Shown in pieces: positions 1 through 8,905 of a DNA stretch of 35,865 nucleotides. This DNA is from Sphingobium cupriresistens (lineage in GTDB: Bacteria; Pseudomonadota; Alphaproteobacteria; Sphingomonadales; Sphingomonadaceae): contig NZ_SEOO01000035.1 in NCBI RefSeq assembly GCF_004152865.1, positions 1 through 35,865 of the forward strand, read 5' to 3'. Numbering within the stretch: position 1 is the first letter of the stretch; each line of letters opens with the position of its first letter. A program made the translations under genes and the position numbers. Under the pieces are notes generated by a model. The model saw only the letters and a program-made list of their open reading frames with translations. It did not search any database and had not been told where the DNA came from.

Positions 1-86
1 AGATGCCACCACGTGAGTGGACCATGGCGAAGGCGCAATTTGCCGTGATCTTCGGCGAACGTTTCATCAGAGCCATGGCGGCCTGA
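1..86 (+). CDS. Possible 3' end of a gene cut by the window edge
   Basis: A reading frame open from the left edge ends at a TGA at 84-86, and its last residues read REWTMAKAQFAVIFGERF-IRAMAA. The composition looks like a genuine amphipathic protein tail, but only 27 residues are visible and no family can be named. The 184 bases between it and the end of the histidine kinase gene hold no feature I can support. It could be chance. Confidence 0.3.
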   Translation, partial: MPPREWTMAKAQFAVIFGERFIRAMAA

Positions 87-270
87 TGATCAACCGCCCG
101 GCCGCACACGGAAATCCTGACAGTCCCGGCCTGCTGGCTGAACATCGCAGTTCGCCCAGCAGCCGGCGTCGCCGCGCGATCCGCCTGTCGCCATTGGCGG
201 TGGACGCCATGGCGTCCTGGGTCTCGCTCGCCTTCGAAAGCGGCGACTGATCGGCGATCTCTCCGGGGTT

Positions 271-1623
271 TCAGCGGTCCAGCGGCAGGGTGATGCTGGC
301 CCGCAAACCGCTGGGGTTGCCGGCCCCGGCGCGGTTGGCGAAGGCCAGGGTGCCGCCATGGCCGTCCGCGATCCGCCGGGCGATGGACAGGCCCAGGCCT
401 ACGCCGCCCGTTTCCCGGTTGCGGGACGCCTCGCCGCGATAAAAGGGCTCGCACAGCCGCTCGATCGCCGCGTCCGGCACGCCCGGCCCGTCATCCTCGA
501 CCGCCACCGTGACGCGCCCGTTCGTCACGGTCATCGCGATCCGCGCCGATCCGCCATAGCGCACCGCATTTTCGACCAGATTGGCGATGCAGCGCCGCAG
601 CGCCACCGCGTCGCCGCGCACCACCGCGCGGCTGCTGTGCGTCACCGCCACATCCTGCCCCATATCGGCCAGATCGTCGGCCAGCGTCTCGACTATGGCC
701 GACAGGTCGACCCGCACCTGCGCCGCGCCCTCGCCTTGGCCACGCATGAAATCCAGCAGGTCGGTAACCATCGCGCGCATTTCCTGCACATCCGCCTGCG
801 CTTTGGCGCGCGGCCCGTCGGGCAGCGCCTCCAGCCGGAAGGACAGGCGGGTCATGGGCGTGCGCAGATCGTGCGCGATCGCGACCAGCATCGCCGTGCG
901 CTTGTTCAGATAATCGGCGATCCGCGCGCGCATATGATTATAGGCCGCGCCCACCGCGCGCACCTCCGGCGGGCCGGTCAGCGGCAGGGGGTCGGCGCGT
1001 TCGGGCCGTTCGGTCGCCGCGCCGTCGGCCAGTCGCCGGATCGGTTGGGTAATGCGCCGCGCCACCCAATAGGCCGGCAGCAGAAGCAGGATGAAAATGC
1101 CCGCCATCAGCGACAGGGTGATGGCGTACCAGCGCCCATTGGCCCCCTGCCGCGCCTGAACCACCTGCCAGCCGTCGGCCGTGCGCCGCGCCAACAGGAA
1201 GGCGCGGTGCAGCATCGTCCCGTCCGGGCCGAAGCTTGGCCCGGAACCGGGCACGGGCCAAGCCTTCCGATCGGGATCGGCCATCCGCATCGGCGGTAAT
1301 TCACGCACCAGGCGGACGTCAGCCGGGCGCGCGCCCAGCAGCGTAGCGACTTGCGCCGCAGCGCGCCGGTCCTCCATCTGTCCCGGTTCGGCCAGTGGGG
1401 CGGGATCGGACCGATAGCGCGCCACCGTCCAACTGCCCGCCGGGGCGGCGGCGCCCTGCAACAAGGCGGCGGCCTCGCCCAGCATCATCGGGCGGCTGTG
1501 CGGCGGCGGCCCGCGAAAGGCGACCAGCATCATCGCCCCCAGCGCCAGCAGCAGGGTCGCGGCGACCAGCGCGACGATGCGGGTCAGGATCGACGGGTTC
1601 AGGCGGCCCAGGCGCGGGTTCAC
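271..1623 (-). CDS. Sensor histidine kinase (EnvZ-like)
   Basis: Inner-membrane sensor kinase of a two-component system, 450 aa. A first membrane segment spans about residues 13-36 and a second about 168-187, with a roughly 130-residue periplasmic sensor region between them. A HAMP-like linker follows (WVARRITQPIRRLADG). The HisKA motif AIAHDLRTPMTRL places the phosphorylated histidine at about residue 251. The N box (NLVENAVRYGG) and G boxes (EDDGPGVPD, GVGLGLSIARRI) of the HATPase domain are intact. The start is a GTG that overlaps the TGA of the response regulator (GTGA), so the two are translationally coupled. The stimulus cannot be read from the sequence. The neighbouring secreted dioxygenase-like gene runs the same way and may be co-transcribed. 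Confidence 0.93.
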   Translation of the reverse strand: MNPRLGRLNPSILTRIVALVAATLLLALGAMMLVAFRGPPPHSRPMMLGEAAALLQGAAAPAGSWTVARYRSDPAPLAEPGQMEDRRAAAQVATLLGARPADVRLVRELPPMRMADPDRKAWPVPGSGPSFGPDGTMLHRAFLLARRTADGWQVVQARQGANGRWYAITLSLMAGIFILLLLPAYWVARRITQPIRRLADGAATERPERADPLPLTGPPEVRAVGAAYNHMRARIADYLNKRTAMLVAIAHDLRTPMTRLSFRLEALPDGPRAKAQADVQEMRAMVTDLLDFMRGQGEGAAQVRVDLSAIVETLADDLADMGQDVAVTHSSRAVVRGDAVALRRCIANLVENAVRYGGSARIAMTVTNGRVTVAVEDDGPGVPDAAIERLCEPFYRGEASRNRETGGVGLGLSIARRIADGHGGTLAFANRAGAGNPSGLRASITLPLDR

Positions 1624-2393
1624 GCCGGACGGACCTCGGCGGTGAACATATAGCCTTCGTTGCGGATGGTGCGGACCAGTTCGTCCGTACCCTCGGTCCG
1701 CGCGCTACGCTCCAGCTTGCGCCGCAGCCGGCTGACCTGCACGTCGATCGCCCGGTCATAGCTCTCGCTGTCATTGCCCGCCGAATAATCGAGCAACTGG
1801 TCGCGGCTCAGCACCCGGCGGGGATGGTCGATGAAGGCGCGCAGTAGCCGGAACTCGCCATCGGTCAGGGTGACGACGACATTGTCGGGATCGGTCAGCA
1901 GCCGCCCCGTCATGTCGACATGCCAGCCGGCGAAGCGCAGCTTCCGGCCGCTCGGTTCGGCCGTCTCCGCCACCTGTCGCCGATGGCGGCGCAGGACGGT
2001 CCGGACGCGGGCGAGCAACTCGCGTGGGTTGCACGGCTTGGGCAGATAATCCTCCGCCCCCATTTCCAACCCGACGATCCGGTCGATGTCGCTGCCGATC
2101 GCCGACAACATGATGACCGGCAGGCCGCCGCGCGCGGACAGCCGCCGCAGGATCGACAGCCCGTCCTCACCCGGCATCATCACGTCGAGCACCGCGATAT
2201 CGAAATCCTGCGCCGCCAGCACATGATCCATGGCGGCACCGTCGGCCACCGCGGTCACGGCAAAGCCATGCTGCTTCAGAAAATCCGACAGCAGCGTGCG
2301 GATGTCCGCATCGTCGTCTACCACCAATATGCGCGAACCATCCATGGGCGCCAGCATATCGGCGGAATGCGCCTCCTGCAAAGTCATCTGCAC
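1620..2393 (-). CDS. OmpR-family response regulator
   Basis: DNA-binding response regulator, 257 aa, partner of the overlapping downstream kinase. The receiver domain begins at RILVVDDDADIR (about residue 21) with the acidic pocket, the phospho-acceptor Asp at about residue 70 (AVLDVMMPGEDG), and the conserved Lys in EDYLPKP. The C-terminal winged helix (FRLLRAFIDHPRRVLSRDQLL ... IDVQVSRLRRKLE ... RNEGYMF) is typical of OmpR/PhoB. The annotated start gives a 20-residue leader; an internal ATG just before DGSRILVVDD (near 2345) is an equally plausible start. Only about 10 bases separate it from the upstream dioxygenase-like gene, which suggests one transcript of three genes. Confidence 0.93.
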   Translation of the reverse strand: MQMTLQEAHSADMLAPMDGSRILVVDDDADIRTLLSDFLKQHGFAVTAVADGAAMDHVLAAQDFDIAVLDVMMPGEDGLSILRRLSARGGLPVIMLSAIGSDIDRIVGLEMGAEDYLPKPCNPRELLARVRTVLRRHRRQVAETAEPSGRKLRFAGWHVDMTGRLLTDPDNVVVTLTDGEFRLLRAFIDHPRRVLSRDQLLDYSAGNDSESYDRAIDVQVSRLRRKLERSARTEGTDELVRTIRNEGYMFTAEVRPA

Positions 2394-2403
2394 GCTGATC
2401 CGA

Positions 2404-3303
2404 TCAAATCGCCAAGCCGACCGTCACCGCGCCGGTATAGCCGTTGGTGATGTCGCCGGTCATCGTCGGCGTCATCGCCGTCACCTGCGCCGACGTATTG
2501 TCGCCGAACACATTGTCGCTGCTGGTCGATATGCTGGCGAAATTGCTCTTGCTGCTGGTATAGCCGCTGGTGGCGTAGACCGTGGTGCAGGCGTCGGCCG
2601 GCATGGCGAATTGCGACGTCAGCACGCGATTGGCGTAGCTGGTGGCGCGCGCCAGGCTCGGATAGACCTCGAAATGGATATGCGGGTAGCGGCCGGAATA
2701 GCAGCCGGGGAAGATGCTGGTGAAGGTCACCTGCCCGTTGGCGTCGGTCACGCCCACGCCGCGCAGATAATTTTCGCCCGGCACGGTGTAGAGCGAATAG
2801 AGCCCGTCGCGGGTGCAGTGCCAGATATAGACGGCATAGCCTTCCAGCGCGGCGCAGCTGCTGTTGACGTTCACGACCGTGATGGTCAGTGTCATGGTGA
2901 TACCCGCCGCGGTGCCGCTCGACGATCCGAAGCTCGACCGGATGTCGGTGCGCACAATGCCCGTGTCGTCCAGCACATTGACCACGCTGCCGTTGCTGCT
3001 GTTGGACCCGTCGGCCGGATAGGGACCGTTGGTTTCGGTCGGATCGGCGATGCAGGTGCCGGTGGGTGTCGGGGTGGGTGTCGGCGTCGGGGTTGGTGTG
3101 GGCGTAGGCGTGGGGGTGGGCGTCGCGGTCGATCCGCTCGACGATCCCGATCCGCCGCCACAGGCGCCGATCAGCGCCGCGCCGCTCGCGGAAAACAGCA
3201 GCCGCAAGGTGCGCCGCCGCCCGATGCTCTCTCGCGCCAGCGCGCGCATCTGTTCCAGGTCGTGCATCAACCCATGGTCGTGCGCGTCGTCATGTCCAGC
3301 CAT
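2404..3303 (-). CDS. Exported intradiol ring-cleavage dioxygenase-like lipoprotein
   Basis: A 299-aa protein of the intradiol dioxygenase-like family (protocatechuate/catechol dioxygenase beta-sandwich fold). The N-terminus carries a twin-arginine-like motif (IGRRRTLRLLFSAS) followed by a lipobox (ALIGAC), so it is probably exported and lipidated. A Ser/Gly-rich stretch and a run of about 12 Pro-Thr repeats form a surface linker. The catalytic domain shows NGPYPADGS, a Tyr pair in DGLYSLY, and the His-x-His signature in RYPHIHFEVY. These match the expected Fe(III) ligands (2 Tyr, 2 His), so it may be active. Secreted members of this family are known but their substrates are mostly unknown. 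It lies directly upstream of, and co-directional with, the two-component genes. The next gene (NupC) is divergent. Confidence 0.85.
   Translation of the reverse strand: MAGHDDAHDHGLMHDLEQMRALARESIGRRRTLRLLFSASGAALIGACGGGSGSSSGSTATPTPTPTPTPTPTPTPTPTPTGTCIADPTETNGPYPADGSNSSNGSVVNVLDDTGIVRTDIRSSFGSSSGTAAGITMTLTITVVNVNSSCAALEGYAVYIWHCTRDGLYSLYTVPGENYLRGVGVTDANGQVTFTSIFPGCYSGRYPHIHFEVYPSLARATSYANRVLTSQFAMPADACTTVYATSGYTSSKSNFASISTSSDNVFGDNTSAQVTAMTPTMTGDITNGYTGAVTVGLAI
3056..3125 (-). repeat. Hexanucleotide repeat encoding a (Pro-Thr)n linker
   Basis: Degenerate tandem hexamers of the form GGYGTN on the plus strand encode consecutive Pro-Thr pairs of the lipoprotein linker on the minus strand. 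Third positions vary among copies, so the protein repeat seems selected while the DNA repeat has drifted. Its length could vary between strains by slippage. Confidence 0.8.
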
Positions 3304-3477
3304 CTACCCTATCCCTCTTGTCTTGTTGCTCAAAGACCCTCGGAATCGTCCCTAATGGCGGCATGTCTCCGGCCGATTGCCCAATGTAGCGTCTTTGTAG
3401 CCATCAAACGCTCTGGCCACCCCGCGACATGGCCCATATAGTCGCGCAGGTTTGTCCTTCCCACGCGAAAGCGCTTC

Positions 3478-4800
3478 ATGCATCTTCTCATCGGCCTCGC
3501 CGGCATTCTCCTGATCCTCGCCATCGCTTTCGCTCTTTCGTCGGATCGTCGCGCCATCAAGCCGCGGGTGGTGGGCGCGGCCTTCCTGTTGCAGGCGGGG
3601 ATCGCCCTGCTGGTGCTCTATGTGCCCGCGGGGCGCGGCATCATCGCGGGCATGTCGCGCGGGGTCGCCAACCTGCTCGGCTATGCGCAGGCGGGCACCG
3701 ACTTTATTTTCGGCCCGCTGGCCAAGCCTGAAATCGGCGGGGCCAGCTTCGCCATCGCCGCGCTGCCGGTCATCATCTTCTTCGCCAGCCTGGTGTCGAT
3801 CCTCTATTATCTGGGGATCATGCAGTTCATCGTCCGCTGGGTCGGCGGCGCGATCGAATGGGTGACGGGCGTGTCGAAGGTGGAAAGCCTGTGCGCGGCC
3901 GCCAACATCTTCGTCGGGCAGAGCGAAAGCCCGCTCGTCATCCGTCCCTATCTGGCCGGCCTCACCCCGCCGCAACTGTTCGCGGTGATGACCAGCGGCA
4001 TGGCGGGCGTGGCGGGCACCATATTGGCCGCCTATGCCTCGATGGGAATCAAGATCGACTATCTGCTCGCGGCCAGCTTCATGGCGGCTCCCGGCGGCCT
4101 GTTGATGGCCAAGATCATGATGCCCGACCCGCGCGCGCCGGTGCAGGGCGAATTGCCGCTGGGCGACCATCCCGACCTGCTGCTGCCCGAAACCCGGATC
4201 AGCGGCGCCGGCCCCGCCGCCTTGTTGCCCGAAGGCACGCCGGGCGAACCCATGCCGCAGGCCAGCCATGATGAGGAAAAGCCCGCCAACCTGATTATGG
4301 CCGCGGCGCAGGGTGCGCAGACAGGTGTCAAACTCGCCGTCGCGGTCGGCGCCATGGTGCTGGCCTTTGTCGCGCTGGTGGCGCTGGCCAACGGCATATT
4401 GGGCGGCATCGGGGCGTGGTTCGGCTATCCGACCCTCAGCTTCCAGATGCTGCTGGGCTATGTGTTCCAGCCAGTCATGTATCTGCTCAACATCCCCTGG
4501 GCCGAAGCGCAGGTGGCAGGCGGCCTGTTCGGCACGAAAGTCGTGCTCAACGAATTCGTCGCCTATATCAACCTCGGCCAGGTGCAGGGCGCGCTGTCGC
4601 CCGCGACCATCGCCATCATCACCTTCGCGCTGTGCGGCTTCGCCAATTTCAGCTCGATCGCGATCCAGATGGCCGTCACCGGCAATCTCGCCCCCAACCA
4701 GCGGCCGATGATCGCGAAGCTGGGGCTGAAGGCGCTGGTCGCCGGCAGCCTTGCCAACCTGATGAGTGCGGCGCTGGCGGGCGTGATGCTCAGCCTGTGA
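3478..4800 (+). CDS. NupC-family (CNT) nucleoside transporter
   Basis: Concentrative nucleoside:cation symporter of the inner membrane, 440 aa, rich in hydrophobic helices. Family motifs are present: the conserved GQSESPLVIRPYL segment that contributes to nucleoside/cation binding, the following MTSGMAGVAGTILAAYASMGI helix, and GTKVVLNEFVAYINL plus LCGFANFSSIAIQMA in the second half. Length is slightly above the usual 400-430 because of a hydrophilic loop (about residues 215-275) in the middle. The start is the ATG at 3478 that begins a hydrophobic helix; no strong Shine-Dalgarno sequence is visible. It stands alone and is divergent from the dioxygenase-like gene. The specific nucleoside preference cannot be deduced. 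Confidence 0.93.
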   Translation: MHLLIGLAGILLILAIAFALSSDRRAIKPRVVGAAFLLQAGIALLVLYVPAGRGIIAGMSRGVANLLGYAQAGTDFIFGPLAKPEIGGASFAIAALPVIIFFASLVSILYYLGIMQFIVRWVGGAIEWVTGVSKVESLCAAANIFVGQSESPLVIRPYLAGLTPPQLFAVMTSGMAGVAGTILAAYASMGIKIDYLLAASFMAAPGGLLMAKIMMPDPRAPVQGELPLGDHPDLLLPETRISGAGPAALLPEGTPGEPMPQASHDEEKPANLIMAAAQGAQTGVKLAVAVGAMVLAFVALVALANGILGGIGAWFGYPTLSFQMLLGYVFQPVMYLLNIPWAEAQVAGGLFGTKVVLNEFVAYINLGQVQGALSPATIAIITFALCGFANFSSIAIQMAVTGNLAPNQRPMIAKLGLKALVAGSLANLMSAALAGVMLSL

Positions 4801-4867
4801 TATCGATCAGGTCGGCTCCGTAACGGAAACGCTACCATCGTCCCTGCAAATCGGTTATGGTTAACCC

Positions 4868-5940
4868 ATGGGGGCAAAAGATTTTTTCATGGTCGCTCTG
4901 GCGGCCCTAGGCTGGTCGGGCGTCGGGTCCGCGCAAGGGCCTGCAACGCAGGCCAAGATGCAGGCGCCCAAGCCCGGCGTGTTGGAAACCTACAAGGACT
5001 GGACCATCGGCTGCGACAATCGCAACCGATGCGAAACCGTGTCCCTGCTCGCCGAGGGTGCGGATTGGCCGGACAGTCCGGTGATGGTCGGGGTGGTCCG
5101 CGACGCCGGGCCGGATGCCGCCACCGAAGTCTGGGTCAGCCGCGACACCAATAGCGGTGGCGAGATCAGCGTGCATGTCGACGGACGCCGGATCGCCAGC
5201 GCCATGAGCCGCGATGGCGACGCCACCATAAGAGGGCCGCAGGCCGCCGCGCTGGCCATCGCCATGGCGCGCGGCAGCATACTGGAACTGCGCATGGGCA
5301 ATCGCGCGATCGGCAAGCCGTCGCTGGCCGGGTCCGGCGCGGCCCTGCGCTATATGGATGCGCGGCAGGGGCGGGCCGGGACCAGCACCGCACTGGTCGC
5401 CACCGGTCCGCTTGGCCCGCTCGCCGTGCGCGCTGCGCCCGCCGCACCGATCATCAAGCGCGCACCCTTGCCCGGTGCGACCGCACCCGCCGCCCTGTGG
5501 CGGGAGGAACTGACCGCGCTCGGCAAATTCACCCGCTGCACCGACGAGATGAAGGGCGCGGAGCCGCCGCAGCTCTTTCGCCTGTCGCGTACCGAAACGC
5601 TGATCCTCGTCCCCTGCGGCAGCGGCGCCTATAATTTCACCTCGGTCCCGGTCATCGCCACCGGCATCGCCGGCCGGCGCGCTTTCCGCCTCGCCAGCTT
5701 CGACTATAAACCAGGCTGGAGCGAGGAGGAGGCCCGGCCAATGCTGGTCAATGTCGGCTGGACCGCCGCAAGCTGCGGCTCGACAGCTTCGCCAAGGGGC
5801 GCGGCATCGGCGATTGCGGCGGCAGCGAAGCCTATGTCTGGGACGGCGCCCGCTTCCGCCTGATCGAAGCCACCAGCATGGGCGAATGCCGCGGCGCCTG
5901 GCACTGGATCAGGACATGGTCGGCGCAGGTGATGGAATAG
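4868..5940 (+). pseudogene. DUF1176 protein with a 1-base frameshift near the 3' end
   Basis: Periplasmic DUF1176 family protein of unknown function. A signal peptide is present (MVALAALGWSGVGSAQG), followed by the family's opening TYKDWTIGCDNRNRCET. The original frame holds good family sequence to Trp298 (5759-5761), then turns into low-complexity Ala/Ser text. The +1-shifted frame continues with a clear family C-terminus: LRLDSFAKGRGIGDCGGSEAY ending ...WSAQVME and a TAG at 5938-5940. Restoring a single G at about 5761 gives GWDRRKLRLDSF and a protein of about 357 aa. No slippery heptamer is visible, so I read it as a one-base deletion (real or a sequencing/assembly error) rather than programmed frameshifting. 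The ATG at 4889 is an alternative start. Confidence 0.8.
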
Positions 5941-6036
5941 TTTCACGGCAAAGCGCAGCTTGCGGCGGCCATCCCACGCAACCGCCGCGCCGCGCTTTGC
6001 AATGGAATTGGAACGATAGGCGGCCATATTGGCGCC

Positions 6037-6744
6037 ATGATCCAAGCGTTACGCCAATCCACCGCCGCGACTGCCGCATCCACCCTGCCGAACCCGGTCC
6101 GCGCGGTGATCTTCGATATGGACGGCACCCTGCTCGATACCGAGGCGGCGCATCGGCGCGCCTTTGCCGAAACGGGCGAAGCGATCGGCTGGCCGATGGC
6201 GGATGACCTGTTGCTGTCGATGGTCGGCATCCACCGCGACGAAAATCAGCGGATGTTGGCGGCGCATCTGGGGCCGGACTTTCCGCTCGCTCGCTTCTAC
6301 GCCGACAGCGACGCGCTGTTCGAGGCCGCTGTTGACGCCGGCATCTTGCTGCGCCCCGGCGCGCGCCTGCTGCTCGATCATCTGGCGCAGGCGGGCGTCC
6401 CGATGGCGCTCGCCACGTCGACCGCCGCACCCTATGCGCAGCAACGGCTGGAGAAGAGCGGCCTGCTCCATTATTTTGACGTGGTGGTGACGCGCAGCGA
6501 TGTCGACCAGCCTAAGCCGCACGCGGAACCCTATCTGCTGGCGGCGCGTCTGCTGCGGATCGATCCGGCGGACTGCGTTGCGGTCGAGGACAGCCATGTT
6601 GGCGTCCGCTCCGCCATGGCGGCGGGCATCGCGACGGTGATGGTGCCCGACCTGCTGCCCCCGACCGAGGAACTGGTCCTCGCCTGCGCGCAGATATTGC
6701 CCAGCCTCACCGACCTGCGCGACCTGTTGCTGGCGACGCAATAG
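6037..6744 (+). CDS. HAD-superfamily hydrolase (beta-phosphoglucomutase/phosphatase type)
   Basis: Cytosolic haloacid-dehalogenase-fold phosphatase or phosphomutase, 235 aa. Motif I is VIFDMDGTLLDTE with the nucleophile and acid/base Asp pair. The alpha-helical cap follows. Motif II is LATST, and motifs III/IV are QPKPHAEPYLLAA and VAVEDSHVGVRSAMAAG. This arrangement fits subfamily IA (CbbY/Gph/PGMB-like) enzymes acting on small sugar phosphates; the exact substrate cannot be told. The N-terminus has about 20 extra residues before the fold, so a start inside 6037-6090 is possible. It converges on lptA, 30 bases away, with no terminator seen between them. Confidence 0.9.
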   Translation: MIQALRQSTAATAASTLPNPVRAVIFDMDGTLLDTEAAHRRAFAETGEAIGWPMADDLLLSMVGIHRDENQRMLAAHLGPDFPLARFYADSDALFEAAVDAGILLRPGARLLLDHLAQAGVPMALATSTAAPYAQQRLEKSGLLHYFDVVVTRSDVDQPKPHAEPYLLAARLLRIDPADCVAVEDSHVGVRSAMAAGIATVMVPDLLPPTEELVLACAQILPSLTDLRDLLLATQ

Positions 6745-6774
6745 GATGATGGGGCGACAAGCCCCTCTAGCCCG

Positions 6775-7338
6775 TCAATTCTTGCGCTGGGGCACCGTGA
6801 ATGTACCCGACACGCGCCCGCTGGGGCTGGTCGCGGCGCCGGGCACGCCGCCCGACGATCGACCGTCGACAGTCGATCGGCCGCTGTTGAGGTCCATGAC
6901 CAGACGCCCGCCGCTCAGGCGGTTCGACCCCTGCGTCAGCGTGACATTGCCCAACATGGTGATGAGTTTGCTGTTGAGGTCGTAAATGGCCACGTTGCCG
7001 CGCGCAGTCTGATCCGCCTTGGTCACCACGACGTTGCCCGATGCGTCGATTCGGTCGATGTCCACGCCATTGGATCCGCCGCTCGGCTGCTTGCTATAGG
7101 CGACCGTCATGCGCGCGGCGTTCAGCGTCATGCCGGCCTGCGTCACCACGACATTACCCGATACCACGACGCGATCGGCGCGGTCCTGCACCTCGATCCG
7201 ATCGGCGTTGAAATTGACGGGCGCATTGCTGTCATGATTTCTGAACACCTGCGCGAAGGAAGGGGCGCTCGCGCCGGCGAACATCATCGCGGCGGCGCCC
7301 ACCAAGCCGGTCGAGAGCAGGATCAGGGTGCGTGTCAT
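6775..7338 (-). CDS. lptA: LptA-like periplasmic LPS-transport protein
   Basis: Periplasmic bridge protein of the Lpt lipopolysaccharide export machine, 187 aa. A signal peptide ends near ASAPSFAQ. The OstA/LptA beta-jellyroll follows: VNFNADRIEVQDRADRVVVSGNVVVTQAGMTLNA, then a second GNVVVTKADQTARG strand set and GNVTLTQGSNRLSGGRLVMDL. Its ATG overlaps the TGA of lptC (TGATG), so the pair is coupled. lptB, which commonly follows lptA, is not present here; the next gene is a convergent HAD hydrolase. Confidence 0.9.
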   Translation of the reverse strand: MTRTLILLSTGLVGAAAMMFAGASAPSFAQVFRNHDSNAPVNFNADRIEVQDRADRVVVSGNVVVTQAGMTLNAARMTVAYSKQPSGGSNGVDIDRIDASGNVVVTKADQTARGNVAIYDLNSKLITMLGNVTLTQGSNRLSGGRLVMDLNSGRSTVDGRSSGGVPGAATSPSGRVSGTFTVPQRKN

Positions 7339-7985
7339 CAGTTTCGCCCTTTGAGGCCATTTTGTTCGATACGCAAGCTTGCCCGGCCATTCAATGTCAC
7401 CGTGCGCGCGCCCATGTCCGCTTCCAGATGGTCGCCACTGAAGGTGCCGATCGGGATGCGCCCGTCCACGCGGCCCGCGCTGCGCATCCGCCGGGTCTTG
7501 AGGTCGATGCCGACGTCGCGGGTGGTCAGGCGATATCCGCCTGCAGCCTCGAACTGCACCGGCCCTTCAATGCCGACTCGCTCGGTATCCATGTCATATC
7601 GCCCCTTCTGCGCGGTCAGGACGGCGGGGCCGTCCGACAGCAGGATGCGCGCCGACATGCTGTTGAGGTCCACGATCGGTTCGCGCGAGCTTTTTTGCAC
7701 CGCAGAGCCAGCGCGCAGCGAGAAGGGCTGGCCCTTGCTGTCCTCGCCGCGATAGAGCGCCTCGGTCAGCCGCATCCGGTCCTTAGCCACCTCGACCTTG
7801 TTCTTGTCGAGCACGAAGCTGACCTTGTCGCCGCCGGTGAAGGGCGCGGTCGCCAGCAGCGCGGCCAGCACGCCGACCGCGACCGGCAGCCAGTTTTTGA
7901 GCAGCGCGACCAGCCGGTCGTGACTACCGCCCGGCTGCGCCCATAGGCGGCGGACATCGCGTTGCTGATCGGCCTGGACGGACAT
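7338..7985 (-). CDS. lptC: LptC-like LPS export inner-membrane protein
   Basis: Bitopic inner-membrane component of the Lpt complex, 215 aa. A cytoplasmic N-terminus of about 30 residues precedes one membrane helix (WLPVAVGVLAALLATAPF). The periplasmic beta-jellyroll (DUF1239/LptC) includes FVLDKNKVEVAKDRMRLTEA and later YDMDTERVGIEGPVQFEAAGGYRL. It lies 21 bases downstream of rnd and overlaps lptA by one base, so rnd-lptC-lptA is likely a single transcript. Confidence 0.88.
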   Translation of the reverse strand: MSVQADQQRDVRRLWAQPGGSHDRLVALLKNWLPVAVGVLAALLATAPFTGGDKVSFVLDKNKVEVAKDRMRLTEALYRGEDSKGQPFSLRAGSAVQKSSREPIVDLNSMSARILLSDGPAVLTAQKGRYDMDTERVGIEGPVQFEAAGGYRLTTRDVGIDLKTRRMRSAGRVDGRIPIGTFSGDHLEADMGARTVTLNGRASLRIEQNGLKGRN

Positions 7986-8006
7986 GGTTGGACCTTTCAG
8001 CCTGCG

Positions 8007-8624
8007 TCACATATGTGAGAAGATGTCGATTTCCGGCCATCCGGCCAGGTCGAGTTCGGCGCGATGGGGCAGGAAGTCGAAACAGGCCTGGGCCAGTTCC
8101 ATCCGCCCTTCGCGGATCAGGCGCTTGTCCAGTTCGGCTTTCAGCGCATGGAGGTAGCGCACGTCCGAGGCGGCATAATCCTTCTGCGCGTCGGACAGGA
8201 CGGGGCCGCCCCAGTCGCTCGACTGCTGCTGCTTGCTGATGTCCTGGCCCAGCAGTTCGCGGACCAGTTCCTTCAGGCCATGGCGGTCGGTATAGGTGCG
8301 GATCAGGCGCGAAGCGATCTTGGTGCAATAGACGGGCGCGGCGACCACGCCCATATAATATTTGATCGCTGCCAGATCGAACCGGCCGAAATGATAGAGT
8401 TTCAGCCGCTCAGGATCGGCCAGCACGGCGCGCAGGTTGGGCGCGGCGTAATTGCTGCCGGGCTTGAAGCGGACGAGATGCTCGTCGCCCTTGCCATCGC
8501 TGATCTGGACCACGCACAGGCGGTCGCGCGGGGTGATCAGCCCCATGGTTTCGGTGTCGATGGCGATCGGGCCGGGGGCGAGCACGCCAGCGGGCAGATC
8601 TTCTTCATGGAAATGGACGGTCAT
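8007..8624 (-). CDS. rnd: Ribonuclease D-type 3'-5' exonuclease (short form)
   Basis: DEDDy exonuclease, 205 aa. The metal-binding residues are visible: Exo I AIDTETMGL (about D23/E25), Exo II YHFGRFDLAAIKYY, and Exo III YAASDVRYLHAL with the Tyr-x3-Asp of the DEDDy class. It is about half the length of E. coli RNase D because the HRDC domains are missing; this short form is normal in alphaproteobacteria. It is the first gene of the rnd-lptC-lptA run. A role in tRNA 3' maturation or structured-RNA decay follows from the family. Confidence 0.9.
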   Translation of the reverse strand: MTVHFHEEDLPAGVLAPGPIAIDTETMGLITPRDRLCVVQISDGKGDEHLVRFKPGSNYAAPNLRAVLADPERLKLYHFGRFDLAAIKYYMGVVAAPVYCTKIASRLIRTYTDRHGLKELVRELLGQDISKQQQSSDWGGPVLSDAQKDYAASDVRYLHALKAELDKRLIREGRMELAQACFDFLPHRAELDLAGWPEIDIFSHM

Positions 8625-8905
8625 GCTCTTCCCTTATGGCGAAACAGAGCCGACCGCAATCAAGGCTTTGCCGGGCCGGATCTTCGCGACAAAAGGCCGT
8701 ATTCGCTCGGCGAATGGTGGTCGTTGGAGGTCATTTTGGCCAATTGGAACGGAACAGGACCGCAACAGTGAAAATCATTCGCGCTGGTCTGAAAAGTTGA
8801 TATAGTGATTCCCAAACCCGCGTCTGCGGTGGATTCTGCATGTCATTCGCCCGACATGTGTTTGTCCGATTGGTCTTGGGGCGAAGCGAAAGTGACTAAC
8901 AGGGC

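Noticed and set aside
3056..3125. Short repeats suspected as a CRISPR or VNTR array
   Set aside because: Units are 6 bases without spacers, lie inside a coding frame, and encode a Pro-Thr linker.
5755..5765. Programmed frameshifting in the DUF1176 gene
   Set aside because: No slippery heptamer or downstream structure is visible; a one-base deletion explains the data.
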